From positions 1 to 64,000 of the forward strand of contig JAWPGT010000081.1 of assembly GCA_034638255.1 (NCBI GenBank): a stretch of DNA of 64,000 bases, given 5' to 3'. The stretch is from Coprinus comatus. Taxonomy: Eukaryota; Basidiomycota; Agaricomycetes; Agaricales; Agaricaceae. Position numbers and translations under genes: made by a program. Below the pieces are notes generated by a model. That model was given only the letters and a program-made list of their open reading frames with translations. It made no database searches and was not told the origin of the DNA. Positions 45,441 to 57,083 of this stretch are shown one piece after another. Positions within the stretch are counted from its first letter, which is position 1, and each line of letters begins with the position of its first letter.

Positions 45441-46263
45441 GTGATTCTCTAAAGCATGACCGTGTCACACTAGTTCGAATTTTCGAAAGCGAGTCCTTAT
45501 AGTTAGGGTTGGTAAACACTAGAACCGCCAGAATCCTCGCGTAACTCAACCCAAGGACGACACTTCACAATCGGGTATCCATGATAATTGTAATAAGGGA
45601 GTATCAAATCGAATGGTGGAGGTCGTGACAAAGTAGTGTTGGAAGGTAATAATGAAGTATTGAAGAGACCAAAGTTACGTGGTACAATAACACCGGTGAG
45701 GCCTTCATTGTCCAGCCTTTCGTAAAACCATGCTTCACGAGCTAATATGCGTGAATGCAGGGATCTGGCAACTTTGATGTACAATGGTGGTAGCGTGTAA
45801 TGAATCTTGCCATCCGCTGTCGTGAGTGTTCTGGAATTACTGTCGAATGAAACATGGCTGGTGACCCTGTTATGATTATATCCCCCTCTGGAGAGATAGT
45901 CGTTTCGCTGGCTGATAGCACCTCCAGTGAGTAAACGAATGAAGATCGACCCCTTCCAAGAACCCCTTCGAGATCCGCGTAGTCCAGCGTTGCAGGGTCT
46001 CGTTGGATGCGTACTTCTAATTGAAGACCGCAGGATGGGATAGGATGTGGTACGAGGTCCAATTCAACTTGAGGCTCGTTTTCGAACATTGCACGCCAAG
46101 GTGGGGCAGGAAACGAGGTAGAACGTTTCAGGGTAATAGCTACTTCTTTTCCATCTGAGCCCTGAGCTAATCCATGAATGAGAACGCTGGTAAAGAGGTC
46201 CGACGGATTGGTTATCTTTGGTGTGTTGAGAGCATTGGTGGAAGGGGCCGTGGTTTGTGGCAT
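45441..46263 (-). pseudogene. Kinase-like family member, copy 5, frameshifted
   Basis: Starts MPQTTAPSTNALNTPKITNP at 46263 and keeps the N-terminal half (SDLFTSVLIHGLAQ, LQLEVRIQRD, LEGVLGRGRSSFVYSLEVL). Near 45865 a one-base loss after GSP throws the frame; SFDSNSRTLTTADGKIHYTL, YIKVARSLHSRILAREAWFY and VPRNFGLFNTSLLPSNTT continue one frame over to stops near 45505. Beyond that only degenerate similarity to the SVTVMLLEKAG block remains (to about 45441), and the catalytic-loop exon is absent. Its upstream sequence (46316-46386) matches that of copy 1, so both derive from one segmental duplication. Confidence 0.75.
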
Positions 46264-46385
46264 GAAACGTTTTGCACACACGTGGAAACGTTTTTGTATG
46301 TCAAATCGAGGTCTACTACAACATAACAATATTCTGGTGTTGAGTCTTGGTCGAGTCATATTAAAACCTGAACCTCATATTATGG

Positions 46386-46463
46386 AGGCGTGAGAATGCT
46401 GGTAAAGAGTTCCAATGGATTGGTGAGGTCTGGTATGTCCAGAGTACTGGTGGAGGAATCCAT
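46386..46463 (-). pseudogene. Orphan N-terminal piece of the kinase-like family
   Basis: The minus strand from ATG 46463 reads MDSSTSTLDIPDLTNPLELF then TSI, the family's start block, and stops within a few codons. Copy 5 with its own start lies immediately downstream, so a second copy seems to have been inserted or recombined into the first coding segment. Confidence 0.6.
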
Positions 46464-46747
46464 TTTGTGGTGATGGTTTTGTGTTTTGGCAGACGCCAGG
46501 GGGGATGGGTGCAACGTTTTTAACATAGGGTTTGCCGGGGTTTACTGTTTTGCCTTGGGTGCCTTACGAAAGGTTTTAAGTAATTGATTATATATACTTA
46601 CTGTGAGCGAGGATTGAACCCTTCGCCTTGGCGTTTTATTGTAGATGTGTGATTGGGCAATGGGCTAATTCTCACAGTCACACGACAATGACATCAATCA
46701 CATGTGTTGGTTGTTTCTACTCAGCCACTAGGAGCTTCTGAAAAGAA
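46464..46747. other. Intergenic with tRNA-like relic
   Basis: At 46601-46677 the minus strand has a B-box-like GGTTCAATCC, an A-box-like TAGCCCATTG and a 7-base closing stem CTGTGAG/CTCACAG, but no anticodon arm can be drawn. Otherwise this is the upstream region of the DysF gene. Confidence 0.4.
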
Positions 46748-48978
46748 ATGGCTTCGGAAATCATACGCCATTCATCTTCATCCTCTTCTCTAACACCAAC
46801 ACCAACTCCAACCCAAAAAGTTGTGCCTACGTCTGGGACTACAACTACAACTTCAACAACAAGTACGACTGCCACTACGACTATAAAGTCGGATGGATTG
46901 AAAACAATGGCTACTTTGGATTATGTTCATATACCATCTTGTGCTATACGACTTAAAAGTCAACCTTTAACCAACCCCTCTTCCAACTCCAACTCCAAAG
47001 GACCCGATATTGAAATTGAAAAGAAATCGTCTACCACAAATTTACCCAACCCTACAACTTCATCGTATTCGCGATTACGGTCTAGTTCTACAGGTGGTGG
47101 TGGTGGTGGTGGTGGTGGTGGAGGTATGGGAGGGTTATGGGCTAATCAGACTTTATCATTTATTCCTCAGTTACTTATGGGTCCTATTCCTACTTCACCT
47201 TCTGCTACTAATGGCGCTAGTGGTTCTGGTACTGGGACGAATGCAAGCGCTGGTACTGGGTCAACAACGATATCACCAATGTCACCAACAAATCCGAATT
47301 TCAATGTGAAACTCCTACAAGGACAACAACAAGAAAAAGTGAAGCTATTGAGTAATAAGGAACCGTTGTCGTTACCCATTATGACAAATAATTTTAAAAG
47401 GTTTGTTGCGAGAGTTGGACCTGTGTTTTGGTTTCAAGATAGAGTTGAGGAGATTTTGTTTTGGAAGAGAGGGTGGCTGAGAACTTTATGGTGGATGTGT
47501 GTTTATACGTTTTTGTGTGAGTTTCTCCTCTTTTTTTTTTTTTGTCGATGTGGATTGAATAAATGTGATTGTGTGTAGGTTATTTTCCTAGGATGATATT
47601 CCTTATACCACATATTGCTATAATTGCTATTATACTTTCGACTTATCCTTATCCTTCTACCACCGATTCTTCTTCTTCATCGTCATCGTCATCGTCATTG
47701 CATTCATCATCATCATCATCGACGACGACACCACCACCACCACCACCTGCGGCTACGGAAGGAACTATAACATGGCAAGCTAATATTCAAGGATTACAAA
47801 ACCTTATGGGATTGGTATCCGATGTATCTGCTACGATTACACCTTATACGTATCATTTATCTTTAACTCCTGCACATTTGATGATTCATTCATCCTCTTC
47901 ATCCTCTTCTACCTCTACCTCTACCTCCGCCTCTACGTCTACTTCTACCTCTGGTTCATCTTCCACCTCCAATTCAACTTCCACCTCGACTTCGATAGGA
48001 ACAAAATCACCATACACACCACATATACTCACATTCCTAAGTATATCATTCATACCTCTAACAATTCTAGTTCATACATCCTGGTTTCCAATTCGAGAAA
48101 TTATATTGGTTGGAGGGTTGTTACCATTCTTGATTACGAATCCGAGTTTACAAGTTTTGGGTTTGTATCTACGGTACAATTGGAGTTGGAGCTGGAGTTG
48201 TAGTGTTGGGGTTAACGTTGAGTCTTCTTGGATGGGTAGGGTTAAGAAGGTTGTTGAGTGGATTGTTGGTAAAGGAATGGGAATTGGGAAGGATTTGGAT
48301 TTGGATTTGGATTTACCGATCAAATGTGTACTTGAAAGAGTACTTGATAATGATAGGTTGAGCGATGAATGTTGGAATTCGGAAATGAGAGAGGTGGAGT
48401 TGTTTGAGAATGAGAGGTTTGATGAGAATGATAATTCAAATGGGAGTAATAATGGTAGTGGTGATATGAATGGGAATGGGAATAAAGGAGGAGGAGGAGG
48501 AGGAGGAGGAGGATGGAGTAAAAAGAATTTGAAAAGTGGTGAAAGAGTTGGTTGGACTAGAGGTAGAGATGGTTGGTCTGGTGTTGGACCAAATGAACAA
48601 ATTAGGTGCGTATTGAAAATCTCTTTTATCTCTCTTTTTTACAAGCGTATTTTTTATTGATGATTATATGGGATTAGTAGTAATTTGACATTTTCACTTG
48701 GACCTGGTTGGTCTTTTGTTGAAACGGAAGATTGGAGGAAGGATTTGAAAATGGAATGGGTCAATGTTGATATTAATCATACCTCTGATAATAATAGTGA
48801 TGGAAATGGTAATGGTAACGATAATGTAGGAGTAGGAGATGGAGATGGATGGGTTTATACGAATGATAGTTGGTTGAATCCTTCTAAAGTACAATTTAGA
48901 GGTGGTGTTACGAGGAGGAGAAGGTGGGTTAGGAGAGTTTGGTTTGATGTTAGGAAGGTGCAAGAGGGATGTACTTGA
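46748..48978 (+). CDS. Pex23/Pex30-type peroxin with DysF domain
   Basis: Three exons (46748-47516, 47579-48605, 48678-48978) encode about 698 residues. The N-terminal 220 residues are low-complexity (Ser/Thr runs, an eleven-Gly run). A membrane-associated helical region follows: RVGPVFWFQDRVEEILFWKRG, YFPRMIFLIPHIAIIAIILS and, after poly-Ser loops, ILTFLSISFIPLTILVHTSWFPIREIILVGGLLPFLI, resembling the reticulon-like part of Pex30 proteins. The C-terminus is a DysF domain: SGERVGWTRGRDGWSGV, GPGWSFVETEDWRKDLKMEW, DGWVYTNDSWLNP and VTRRRRWVRRVWF, with the characteristic N- and C-terminal Trp/Arg motifs. The family sits in the ER at sites where peroxisomes and lipid droplets form. Asn/Gly-rich insertions split the DysF and its lead-in, so the protein is longer than yeast homologues. 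The start is the first ATG after a stop-rich leader. Confidence 0.82.
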
Positions 48979-49377
48979 TGTGTTTTTTTTTTCAAGTTCT
49001 TTATTTTTCGATTCTGTTTAGTTCTCTTCTTTTTTTGTATTTCGTTTTGTTGGTGGTGTTGTATGGTTGATGAGTATGAGTATATGTGATTTTTAAGTAG
49101 TAACCTTGAGATCGATGTTGAGAATATCTCTCCCCGAGTGTGTTTAAAATAGATGGAGAGCGTGAGAAGAAGTGGGGTTTTGGTTCTTTCAGTGTTTCAA
49201 CACAAATTGTCAATCTCATCGATATACCATTTCACTCTTAGTTAACGAGACTTACTGACAACACACCATTCAACATTCAACGTTCAACTGCGTAGGAACT
49301 ATAGATACTTGAACTGTACAAGTACTGGAGACTTGAAATTGAGAAGAGAACAATCTCCGAAACATAGGGGAAAGAAA
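48979..49377. other. Intergenic between DysF and transporter genes
   Basis: T-rich 3' flank then short promoter of the transporter gene. No gene is seen. Confidence 0.45.
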
Positions 49378-52300
49378 ATGTATCCTAAAGGAAGACGTAG
49401 ATTGGTTGGTCAACCATTACTTTATGCTATTTCTATGTTTGCTAGTCTTGGTGTTTTCTTGGTGAGTTTTGCTGCTCTTGTTAATGTAACCACAACTTGA
49501 TCGTTTGAATGTGAATGTAGTTTGGTTATGATCAAGGGTACGTTTCTTTCTTCTTCTTAGCTTGCCACTTACCTTTTCAAAATATGCTAAATACTAATGT
49601 TGGATCTGTTGTTGATAATTAATAAAAGGGTTATGTCAGGAATAATCACAGGTCCTTATTTTTTGGATTATTTTGGTATGCCGAGTTCGATTCAGGTTGG
49701 GACTATGGTTGCTGTTTTGGAAATTGGGGCGTTTGGTATGTATTTATCGTTACATTTTATACCTAACGGTATACTAAAACGAAGTTTATTTTTTGTTCTC
49801 GAATAACACACACAAACTCATTCGATTCACCTGCACGTAACATCACACACACCCTTATAAATCTTACCCCTACCCCTTTCCCCCCATATTCAACCACCAC
49901 CATGAAAACACGCATTCAACTAACTCTCACACACATATTTTTATACATATACCGGACAAAAAATAAACAAAACAGCAACATCACTAGCAGCAGGTCGTAT
50001 AGGTGATATGATAGAAAGAAAAGGAACATTATTCGTAGGAGCTTTGATTTTTACTATTGGTGGTTCTATTCAGACTTTTACGGTGGGATTTTGGAGTATG
50101 GTGTTGGGTAGAGTTGTTAGTGGGTTTGGTGTTGGATTGTTGTCGTAAGTCATTTTTGGTTTTTTTTTTTGACTTTTTCTGGTTCTGGTTCTGGTTCTAC
50201 TGTTTTTTCTTTGGAGGGGTAAGAGGAGGCTTATACTGAAGTTGAAATGTTATTAGGACTATTGTACCGATTTATCAAAGTGAAATATCACCTCCTGATC
50301 ATGTACGTATACGTATTTTTCTTTCTCTGGCTTGATGTTGATTTTGTTGATATTTAGAGAGGTGCCCTGGCATGTGCGGAATTTACTGGGAATATTGTAG
50401 GATATGCTGTTTCCGTGGTACGTTCTTCTCTCTTTTCTATATACTAATTCATATCTATTAATTTTTTATTGATAACGATGATAGTGGACAGATTACTTCT
50501 GTTCATTCATAAACTCGAATTTATCTTGGAGAATACCATTATTCATTCAATGTGTTATTGGTTCGATATTGGCTATTGGATCGTTGGTTATGCCCGAAAG
50601 TCCTAGGTTAGTCTTTCTTCTTGATTATTTGTCCTTTATTCTTTGCTTTTTTTCCGTGTTCTGATATATTGATTGGTCTTCCCTTCCCTTCCTGTCATCG
50701 TACCCCTTTCCTCTACTCCTTTTCCCCTCCTGCCATTTCCAGGATTACTCCTCTTTCGTATTGACATTTTCATTCCATTCCCCCCTTTTCAAATATGTTT
50801 GTTTTGGTTGTTTCCGCAATCAGTGTTGGAAAGTGATATTTTTTGTTAACTTTGTTCCGGTTGAATTTTGTTTTTTTAGGTGGTTGATAGATACAAGTCA
50901 AGATGAAGCTGGTATGCGCGTAATTGCTGATTTACATGGTGGAAATTTGGATAATCCGAAAGCGAAATTGGAGTTTCAAGAGATTAAAGATAAAGTTAAT
51001 CAAGAGGTAATGTAATGTTTCTCCCCAAGTCAGAACCCTACCTATTTACTTTAATTCATTTTCATTTTTCATGTAACTCGTAACTCATACCCATGTCCCT
51101 ATAGCGAGAAACAGGAGAAGAAAGAACGTATAAGATGATGTGGAAGAAATATAAACAACGTGTGTTGTTGGCTATGTCTTCTCAAGCTTTTGCACAATTG
51201 GTGAGTCCTTTTTTTTTTAATCGATATTGAATTTGAATTTTATGATTGGATGTATAGAATGGTATTAATGGTATGTTACTTTAATGCATATGTTGATGTG
51301 TATATGTGTAGTGAGAGTTAACGGAATTGGTTTTCATGTTCGTGTTCGCAGTTATATCGTATTACGCACGTAAGTTTTAGAATTTAAAATCGACTTTCTG
51401 AATCTAATTACTACATATACGATTGATTGGGTCCTATTTTTTCTTCTTCTTTTATGTAGCTCGTGTGTTTGAAGAAGCTGGATGGAAAGGACGTGATGCG
51501 ATTTTGATGACTGGAATTAATTCAATTGTTTACGTTCTAAGTACTTTACCTCCGTACGTCCCCCCCTCAAAAATTTGTATATCTTGGAACTGATTGTTTG
51601 ATGAATAATATTATTGAATATATATGTAGGTGGATTTTGGTGGATAGATGGGGTAGAAGACCTATTTTATTATCTGGAGCTACAGTCGTACGTAATTGTT
51701 TTCTCCCTCTCTCTTTTTCTTCTTCTTTTAAATCCTTTGATTTCCTTATTCGCATTCACTGAGTAACCCAATTCGTTCTTTCATTGCCATTGATTATACC
51801 AGATGGGATTGGCGTTATTTGCTACTGGGTATTATATCTATCTTGATAAAACTTGGACACCAAATGCAGTGGTTGCTTCTGTTATTGTGTTTAATGCTGC
51901 TTTTGGATATAGGTATGTGCTTTAACCTATCTCATGGGACATGTACAAGAGTTTGGAAAGGGATCGGGAATGATAATATTGATGTTTTGTTGTTTTGTAG
52001 TTGGGGACCTATTCCATGGCTTTATCCACCAGAGGTACGTCAAACTCATCCCCCCAACTTTAGTCTTCATCTCCATAAAATCCTTCATCATTCCCCATCA
52101 TTCAAACACTTCGACTTTATCGTACCCCCAAAATACTTCTTACATTTATAACATTAACCTTGGAAGTATTGTAGATCATGCCATTAACAGTAAGAGCGAA
52201 AGGAGTATCATTATCAACAGCTACGAATTGGGGTTTTAATTGGATTGTGGGAGAAATGACACCTTGGTTACAGGATATGATTGAATGGAGGTTGTATTTT

Positions 52301-53202
52301 ATTCATGGGTTTTTTTGTGTTTGTAGTTTTGGACTTGGTATGTTTTTAGTTTCAGGTCTCTACTGAAGAGAATCTATTGATCGATGATGTTCATACTGAT
52401 TGATTTTCGTTATTGTTATTTATAGTTTATTTCGGTACGTGTTTTCATGCATTGTTTGTGCGTTCAAAAGTTTTAAATTTTGGTGGATTCTTGTAATTCT
52501 AGTGTATCCGGAAACGAAAGGTATACCGTTAGAAGAGATGGACGTTGTTTTTGGAGAAGGTACGTGAATTAAACGATGAACCTTTATTTCTTGGTCTGGG
52601 TTGTTCTAACTTTGTCTTGTCTATTAGAACCATTCAAAGATCAGATTCATATTCCACTACGTTCAAGTTCAAGTTCAAGTTCAAGTTCGGAATCCTTTGA
52701 ATTAACAAGTCTTTATCCTCGTTCTACTTCTCATCATGGGTCAAATTCAATCTCACAAACAGAATCGCAATCGCGATCACAAACCAACCCATCATCGAGA
52801 GCAGATCCCAGAATAGAAACCGAGGCCGAAATAATGAAAAATCCGTCCGGTCAGAATCAAAATCAAAGTTGGTTTTCGAAGATCTTTAAAAGTTCGAATG
52901 GGAGTGGGAGTAGGAGTAAGATGCAGTACGAAATTGGTTCAAGGAGAAGATTATCGCGTGATGGGAATGGAGATGAGGAAGAGTTGGCTAGGTTACGTCA
53001 TGATGATGATTACAGCTCTGAAGATGAAGATGAAAATGGTGAGGATGATGATGAAGATGGGGCTGGGGATAAGTATCGGAGGGATGGGAATAGTAGATGT
53101 GGGTATGGTGATATTGAAGATGGGTCACGTCATGTAGAGGAGGAGGAAGATGTAGGTTTTGAAGTTGTTGAGAGAGAGAGAAGTATACCTAGTCGATCGT
53201 AA
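49378..53202 (+). CDS. MFS sugar transporter (hexose/polyol type)
   Basis: Nineteen exons by splice-site reading: 49378-49461, 49521-49537, 49629-49735, 49976-50144, 50257-50302, 50358-50417, 50485-50606, 50880-51006, 51105-51200, a 13-base exon at 51258, an 18-base exon at 51352, 51460-51553, 51630-51687, 51803-51912, 52001-52034, 52175-52337, 52426-52434, 52503-52559 and 52628-53202. The product is about 650 residues with 12 membrane segments. Sugar-porter signatures: FGYDQGVMSGI, GRIGDMIERKG, GRVVSGFGVGLLS, IVPIYQSEISPPDHRGAL, PESPRWLID, QLNGINVISYYAPRVFEEAG, DRWGRRPIL, WGPIPWLYPPEIMPLTVRAKG and VYPETKGIPLEEMD. The C-terminal 190 residues are a cytosolic Ser-rich then acidic tail (EDEDENGEDDDEDG), longer than usual. 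The exon at 52426-52434 is only nine bases. Two short exons near 51.3 kb are also unusual. The sugar transported cannot be deduced. Confidence 0.87.
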
Positions 53203-54288
53203 TATTTTATATAAGGCAATTGGACTTTTGTTGGCCTGATTTTCCTTGCTTCTATTTCAAGTTTTGTTGGTCTATTAATGTATTTTAATTTATTTATTCG
53301 TGAGTTTTGGTATTTCTTTATGGTGATTCTCGTACCGTTTATTCCGCATAGACTTCTATGTCAGGTACAGACTCGGAGTTAAACAGTTGCTTACATGAAA
53401 CCATCAATTTAATACAGCATACTTTGTACACTAAGAACATATAGCTAGTAAGTACTAGTCAAGGAGTGTGGCGCTGCGGTGTCGGAGTGATCATGATGCA
53501 TGATCATCAATAATTTTGCATATGTTGTGATAGTAATCTAAAACAAAATGGGATTAAAATTTTGAATCTTCAACTACATAGTGTTAACGTTCAACCTACG
53601 GCGTGTTAAATATCCAGCCCTCGGAGGATATTTTGAATGATACAGTGAGTGGTGGTTGGGATGAGTTGGAGGAACCTCTCTCTTGCCAAGCGGGTCTCAA
53701 GTGTATCGGATGTCGATGCGTATCAGCGGGTCACGGTTGTTCATTTAAACCTCGGACCCGACGGATATAGCATTTAATACATACATACTTAGTGGTGAAT
53801 TATGGATTTCAATTAAGTGCCAAGACTGAATGTGGTCAACCAACGTTCTAGAGTATTGCTACATAGTACTGTGATTGCAGAGCTAGAAGAAGGTCTTATT
53901 GTCGGAGACAACCGTAACCTTGAGTTCCTCTCAAAGAAGCTTTGACAGTGGAGAAACGAATGTCTGAATGTAATTTTATCATGTGTACAATGACACTCTG
54001 ATATCTCGTTCTCGAAGCACATTATCGTAAACGTAAAAGACCAAGCATATGAGTATATGAATGCTAACGTTATAATAATGTACGTAAGGTGCTGGTGTTC
54101 TTCGTTGGTTCTTCTTGCTTTTGTACCTATGATTTTTCAAGCTTGCCCTGACTAAGTATGCAACTAATTTGAATTGTGGAGCTATCATGGCGTCGGAGAA
54201 GATGTTAATCGACCTTGTCTGAGATTCTCGTGAGATTTCAACTCTGCCCAATGTGGGTACTCTGATTGTTATCTGAAATTTAAATTAC
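53203..54288. other. Intergenic
   Basis: No gene is supported. A perfect 8-base dyad TGATCATG-ATG-CATGATCA lies at 53488-53506. Confidence 0.45.
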
Positions 54289-54290
54289 TA

Positions 54291-55347
54291 TGGTGCAGAG
54301 CACTTAGTCACCGACTATTTTGTACAACGGCGAAATTGAAAGTTGATCAACTTTGAGTGTATTATATAATCAAAAAATTAATTAAAATATACCCATAGCT
54401 TGAAAGCTTCATCTACTATCGAAAACATTGCTTTATACCAATGGGAAAGCGCACTAGGAAGGCAAATAGAGCTGGTGCATCACGAGCACGAGCTTTTCGT
54501 CACCCTCAGTCCATTTCTAATCCTACACTCAATCCTCAAATCTCGTCTACTTCACAATCAGTGATTCAGGCTGATAGTAGTGAAGATGAAAACATACACC
54601 CTGAAATAATTGAAATAGATAGCTCTGATGAGGATGCTACTTTTTGGAATGGAGGTGTAAATCACTGCATGTCCGAGGATGAGTGGGAGCTTAGTGAACG
54701 GTCTGATGATGATAATTTGATTGATGAGGATAAAGATGATCTTGAGGAGCGTGGTTGGAGGCAGTTGGTTTTGGGGCCCAATAAGGACATGGAGTCGGAT
54801 ATAGAGGATGATATTATTCTCCCCAAGTTCCATTGTGAGCTTAACTTCATTGAATATTTTTGGGGTGCTGTTAAGCAGTACTTGCGAGGGCACTGTGATT
54901 ACACATTTCCAATACTTCGAGAAAATATGCCATTGGCATTAAACTCAGTATCTGTGGAGCTTATACACAAGTGGGAGCATCGAGTTTGGAGATGGATTGA
55001 TGCATATAAGAAAAGTCTTGATGCTCGAGAGGCTTTGACACATGTTCAGGCCTTTAGTTCACACAGATTTGCTTCACATCGTAGAGTTTCCGAGAAGGTA
55101 GCACAAAGTATGGATATACAGGGTCCTTCCCAATATAGTAATCCATCCCATATATAGTAATGCGGCGAAATCTCAAATGTATCACTTTTTTTATCTCCCT
55201 CAATTTTGAAGATATCAAAAATCTGTCTAACCAAATGCTTCATATCACTAATATAAGCTATTTGGTTAGAGGGATAAGAAAAATATTAAGTTATGGATGT
55301 GCTAAATGAGTTGTACAAAATAGTTGGTGACTAAGTGCTCTGCACCA
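54291..55347 (+). mobile_element. DDE transposon deletion derivative with 40-bp TIRs
   Basis: The 1057-base element has terminal inverted repeats beginning TGGTGCAGAGCACTTAGTCA and extending about 40 bases through TATTTTGTACAAC, with a single G/A difference between ends. It is flanked by TA on both sides (54289-54290 and 55348-55349), the target site of the IS630/Tc1/mariner superfamily. It carries one open frame that encodes only the ends of a transposase. Confidence 0.82.
54441..55157 (+). pseudogene. Internally deleted DDE transposase, open frame
   Basis: 238 residues from MGKRTRKANRAGASRARA. The first ~130 residues are a basic start followed by an acidic, Ser/Asp-rich linker (EIIEIDSSDEDATFW). 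At about residue 130 the sequence jumps to the C-terminal catalytic block: LPKFHCELNFIEYFWGAVKQ with YLRGHCDYTFPILRENMP, where the Glu of ELNFIE is the likely third acidic residue of the DDE triad, then HKWEHRVWRWIDAYKKSLDA and FSSHRFASHRRV. The two upstream catalytic Asp regions are missing, so it cannot catalyse transposition, yet the frame is intact. It could be an accidental in-frame deletion or a retained DNA-binding fragment that acts on related elements. Confidence 0.72.
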
Positions 55348-55349
55348 TA

Positions 55350-56572
55350 CATGGCACTCGCATTTATTTTTATTATTAACGCATTCCAGTAGATGATGTG
55401 TAGTGGGTGGTAGTGTGTAAAGATAGAAATAGGTTGGTTGGTTCTTACTCGTCGTTCGGTTATTTGCTTTGATTGATGCTCCCAAATAGTGGCAGATGGT
55501 CACTGTATTCATGCAGTAGTATTGTATTTAATGTGGGGTGGAGGAAATACTGATGATAAGTTATCGTTCGCTAAAATGTTATAAAAATTTGTTACCATGC
55601 TGATCATTAGAACTCAAAACAACTACGACGCCATGGTGTGGTAGTGATGTCTGATTAAGTTCAGTGGCCACTTATGATGGTGAAGAGGAGGTTATGACCT
55701 TGACATTAGTCTGTGAAAGATTCAACAAGAGTATAAACGGTTTATCATGGTTTGCCGCATTATCTACCCTGCTACCTTAAGGGTGATACTTGTGAAGACT
55801 CTTTGTATTGACATGAAATGCAGGGTAGTGGTACGATCTGAAATTGTCCATAAAATTTTTGGTTTTTAGGTGCACAGAATATTAACCATAGTGATAATCA
55901 TAAATGACAACGAAGAAGAGCTTTGTTGTTTCTTTCAAACAGGTACATATGGAAACGAAGGATCAGTATTTCAGTTTTTGTTAGCGATGCCACAGCAGTG
56001 ACAGGCCCCGCTATCTCACATAGAAAACCTGGGGCACCTGGGAGTATGTAGTAGGCTTGAGGCTGAGTGTAACAATAGAACTTCTGTGACATACATGAGT
56101 GCTTGCCTTTAAATACGAGAATTGTGAATATGAATAAGTTGTCACGGAGATGAGAGGAGGTGGAGTAAGAGCCATGTGTAACAATGATCACTCCGACTTG
56201 TCGGTGGAAAGAATCTGACCACATCGCGGTGCTTTTAGTTTCGACGCTTGGATTTTTGGAGACGCTGCTCGCCTTGTTGTATCAATGATAATAAAGATGT
56301 TAGGTAGGAGTTGGTACAAGGTAACCCCACAAGCTTTATTCTGTTCCTGGAGATTTGTTTTTGAAGGAAGGTTGACCATGACAACAATAATCTGGAAGGA
56401 GTGTCACACGGACCCTGCTTCCTGTGACAGTCGGACAAATGCGAACTCTTCCAAAACCATGTACTATGTTCAACCTCTTTGCGCGATAACAAATATTCAC
56501 TGGATGCTGGTGGCAAACATCTAGTGCATCTGTTCTGAGTTCCTGGCGGCTGATCTGGGACTGACTCATTTA
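55350..56572. other. Intergenic or upstream exons of the mucin-SH3 gene
   Basis: No complete gene is seen. A plus-strand stretch near 56390-56500 (DPASCDSRTNANSSKTMYYV) looks coding-like and may be an earlier ectodomain exon of the next gene, but I cannot define its splice sites. Confidence 0.35.
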
Positions 56573-56838
56573 CAATAGGCACCTGGGATCCAGGATATGA
56601 GAATAACAACGGGTGGCTAGCGGGTAACAATTACTCCAGATCGCTGGATCTCTCAGCATCAAAATTTGGAGTGGGAGTACAGGCCTACGGTGATCCTATC
56701 ATATGGCAGCAATTCAACGCTTCTCCAGGGTCCTCAGGCGCTCACATAGACAGGAACTCAATATGGGCTAGGGATTCCGAGAGAACGAGGTTTGACACGA
56801 TATCGCCTATTTATGGAGTCACTTATGTCGACACTCAG
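56573..56838 (+). CDS. Probable upstream ectodomain exon of the mucin-SH3 gene
   Basis: After an acceptor ACAATAG at 56566-56572 a clean frame reads TWDPGYENNNGWLAGNNYSR, then DLSASKFGVGVQAYGDPIIW, NASPGSSGAHIDRNSIWARD and ISPIYGVTYVDTQ, and stops at a possible donor (GTTTCC at 56839). It has the look of a folded extracellular domain. If joined to an acceptor near 57249 (GGAAAG, before QQPPAVTTAPT) it would precede the Thr/Pro/Gly-rich stalk of the membrane protein. The roughly 410-base intron this needs is long for this genome. Confidence 0.4.
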
Positions 56839-57083
56839 GTTTCCCTTTTCCCCATTCCCCCCTTTCCTTGCCTACCAGTCGCGAGTTTTGAACAACGCGC
56901 GCTGTCCTTCCCTGGACAACTTTCACATAACTCGTCCGTTCGGAAGTTCCGGCGACACTTCACGCTCCTTTGGCTGTCCTCTCAACTCTGTTTTTATCCA
57001 TTTTCATTTCCCAAGTAACGGTCAAATCGAAAAATCTCTCTCGTAACCCAACAAAAAGCAATACTGAATTTATCTCGTAAATA

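Noticed and set aside
46601..46677. A functional tRNA gene on the minus strand
   Set aside because: The closing stem and B box are good, but the D-stem has a mismatch, position 8 is not T, and no anticodon stem can be drawn; kept only as a relic.
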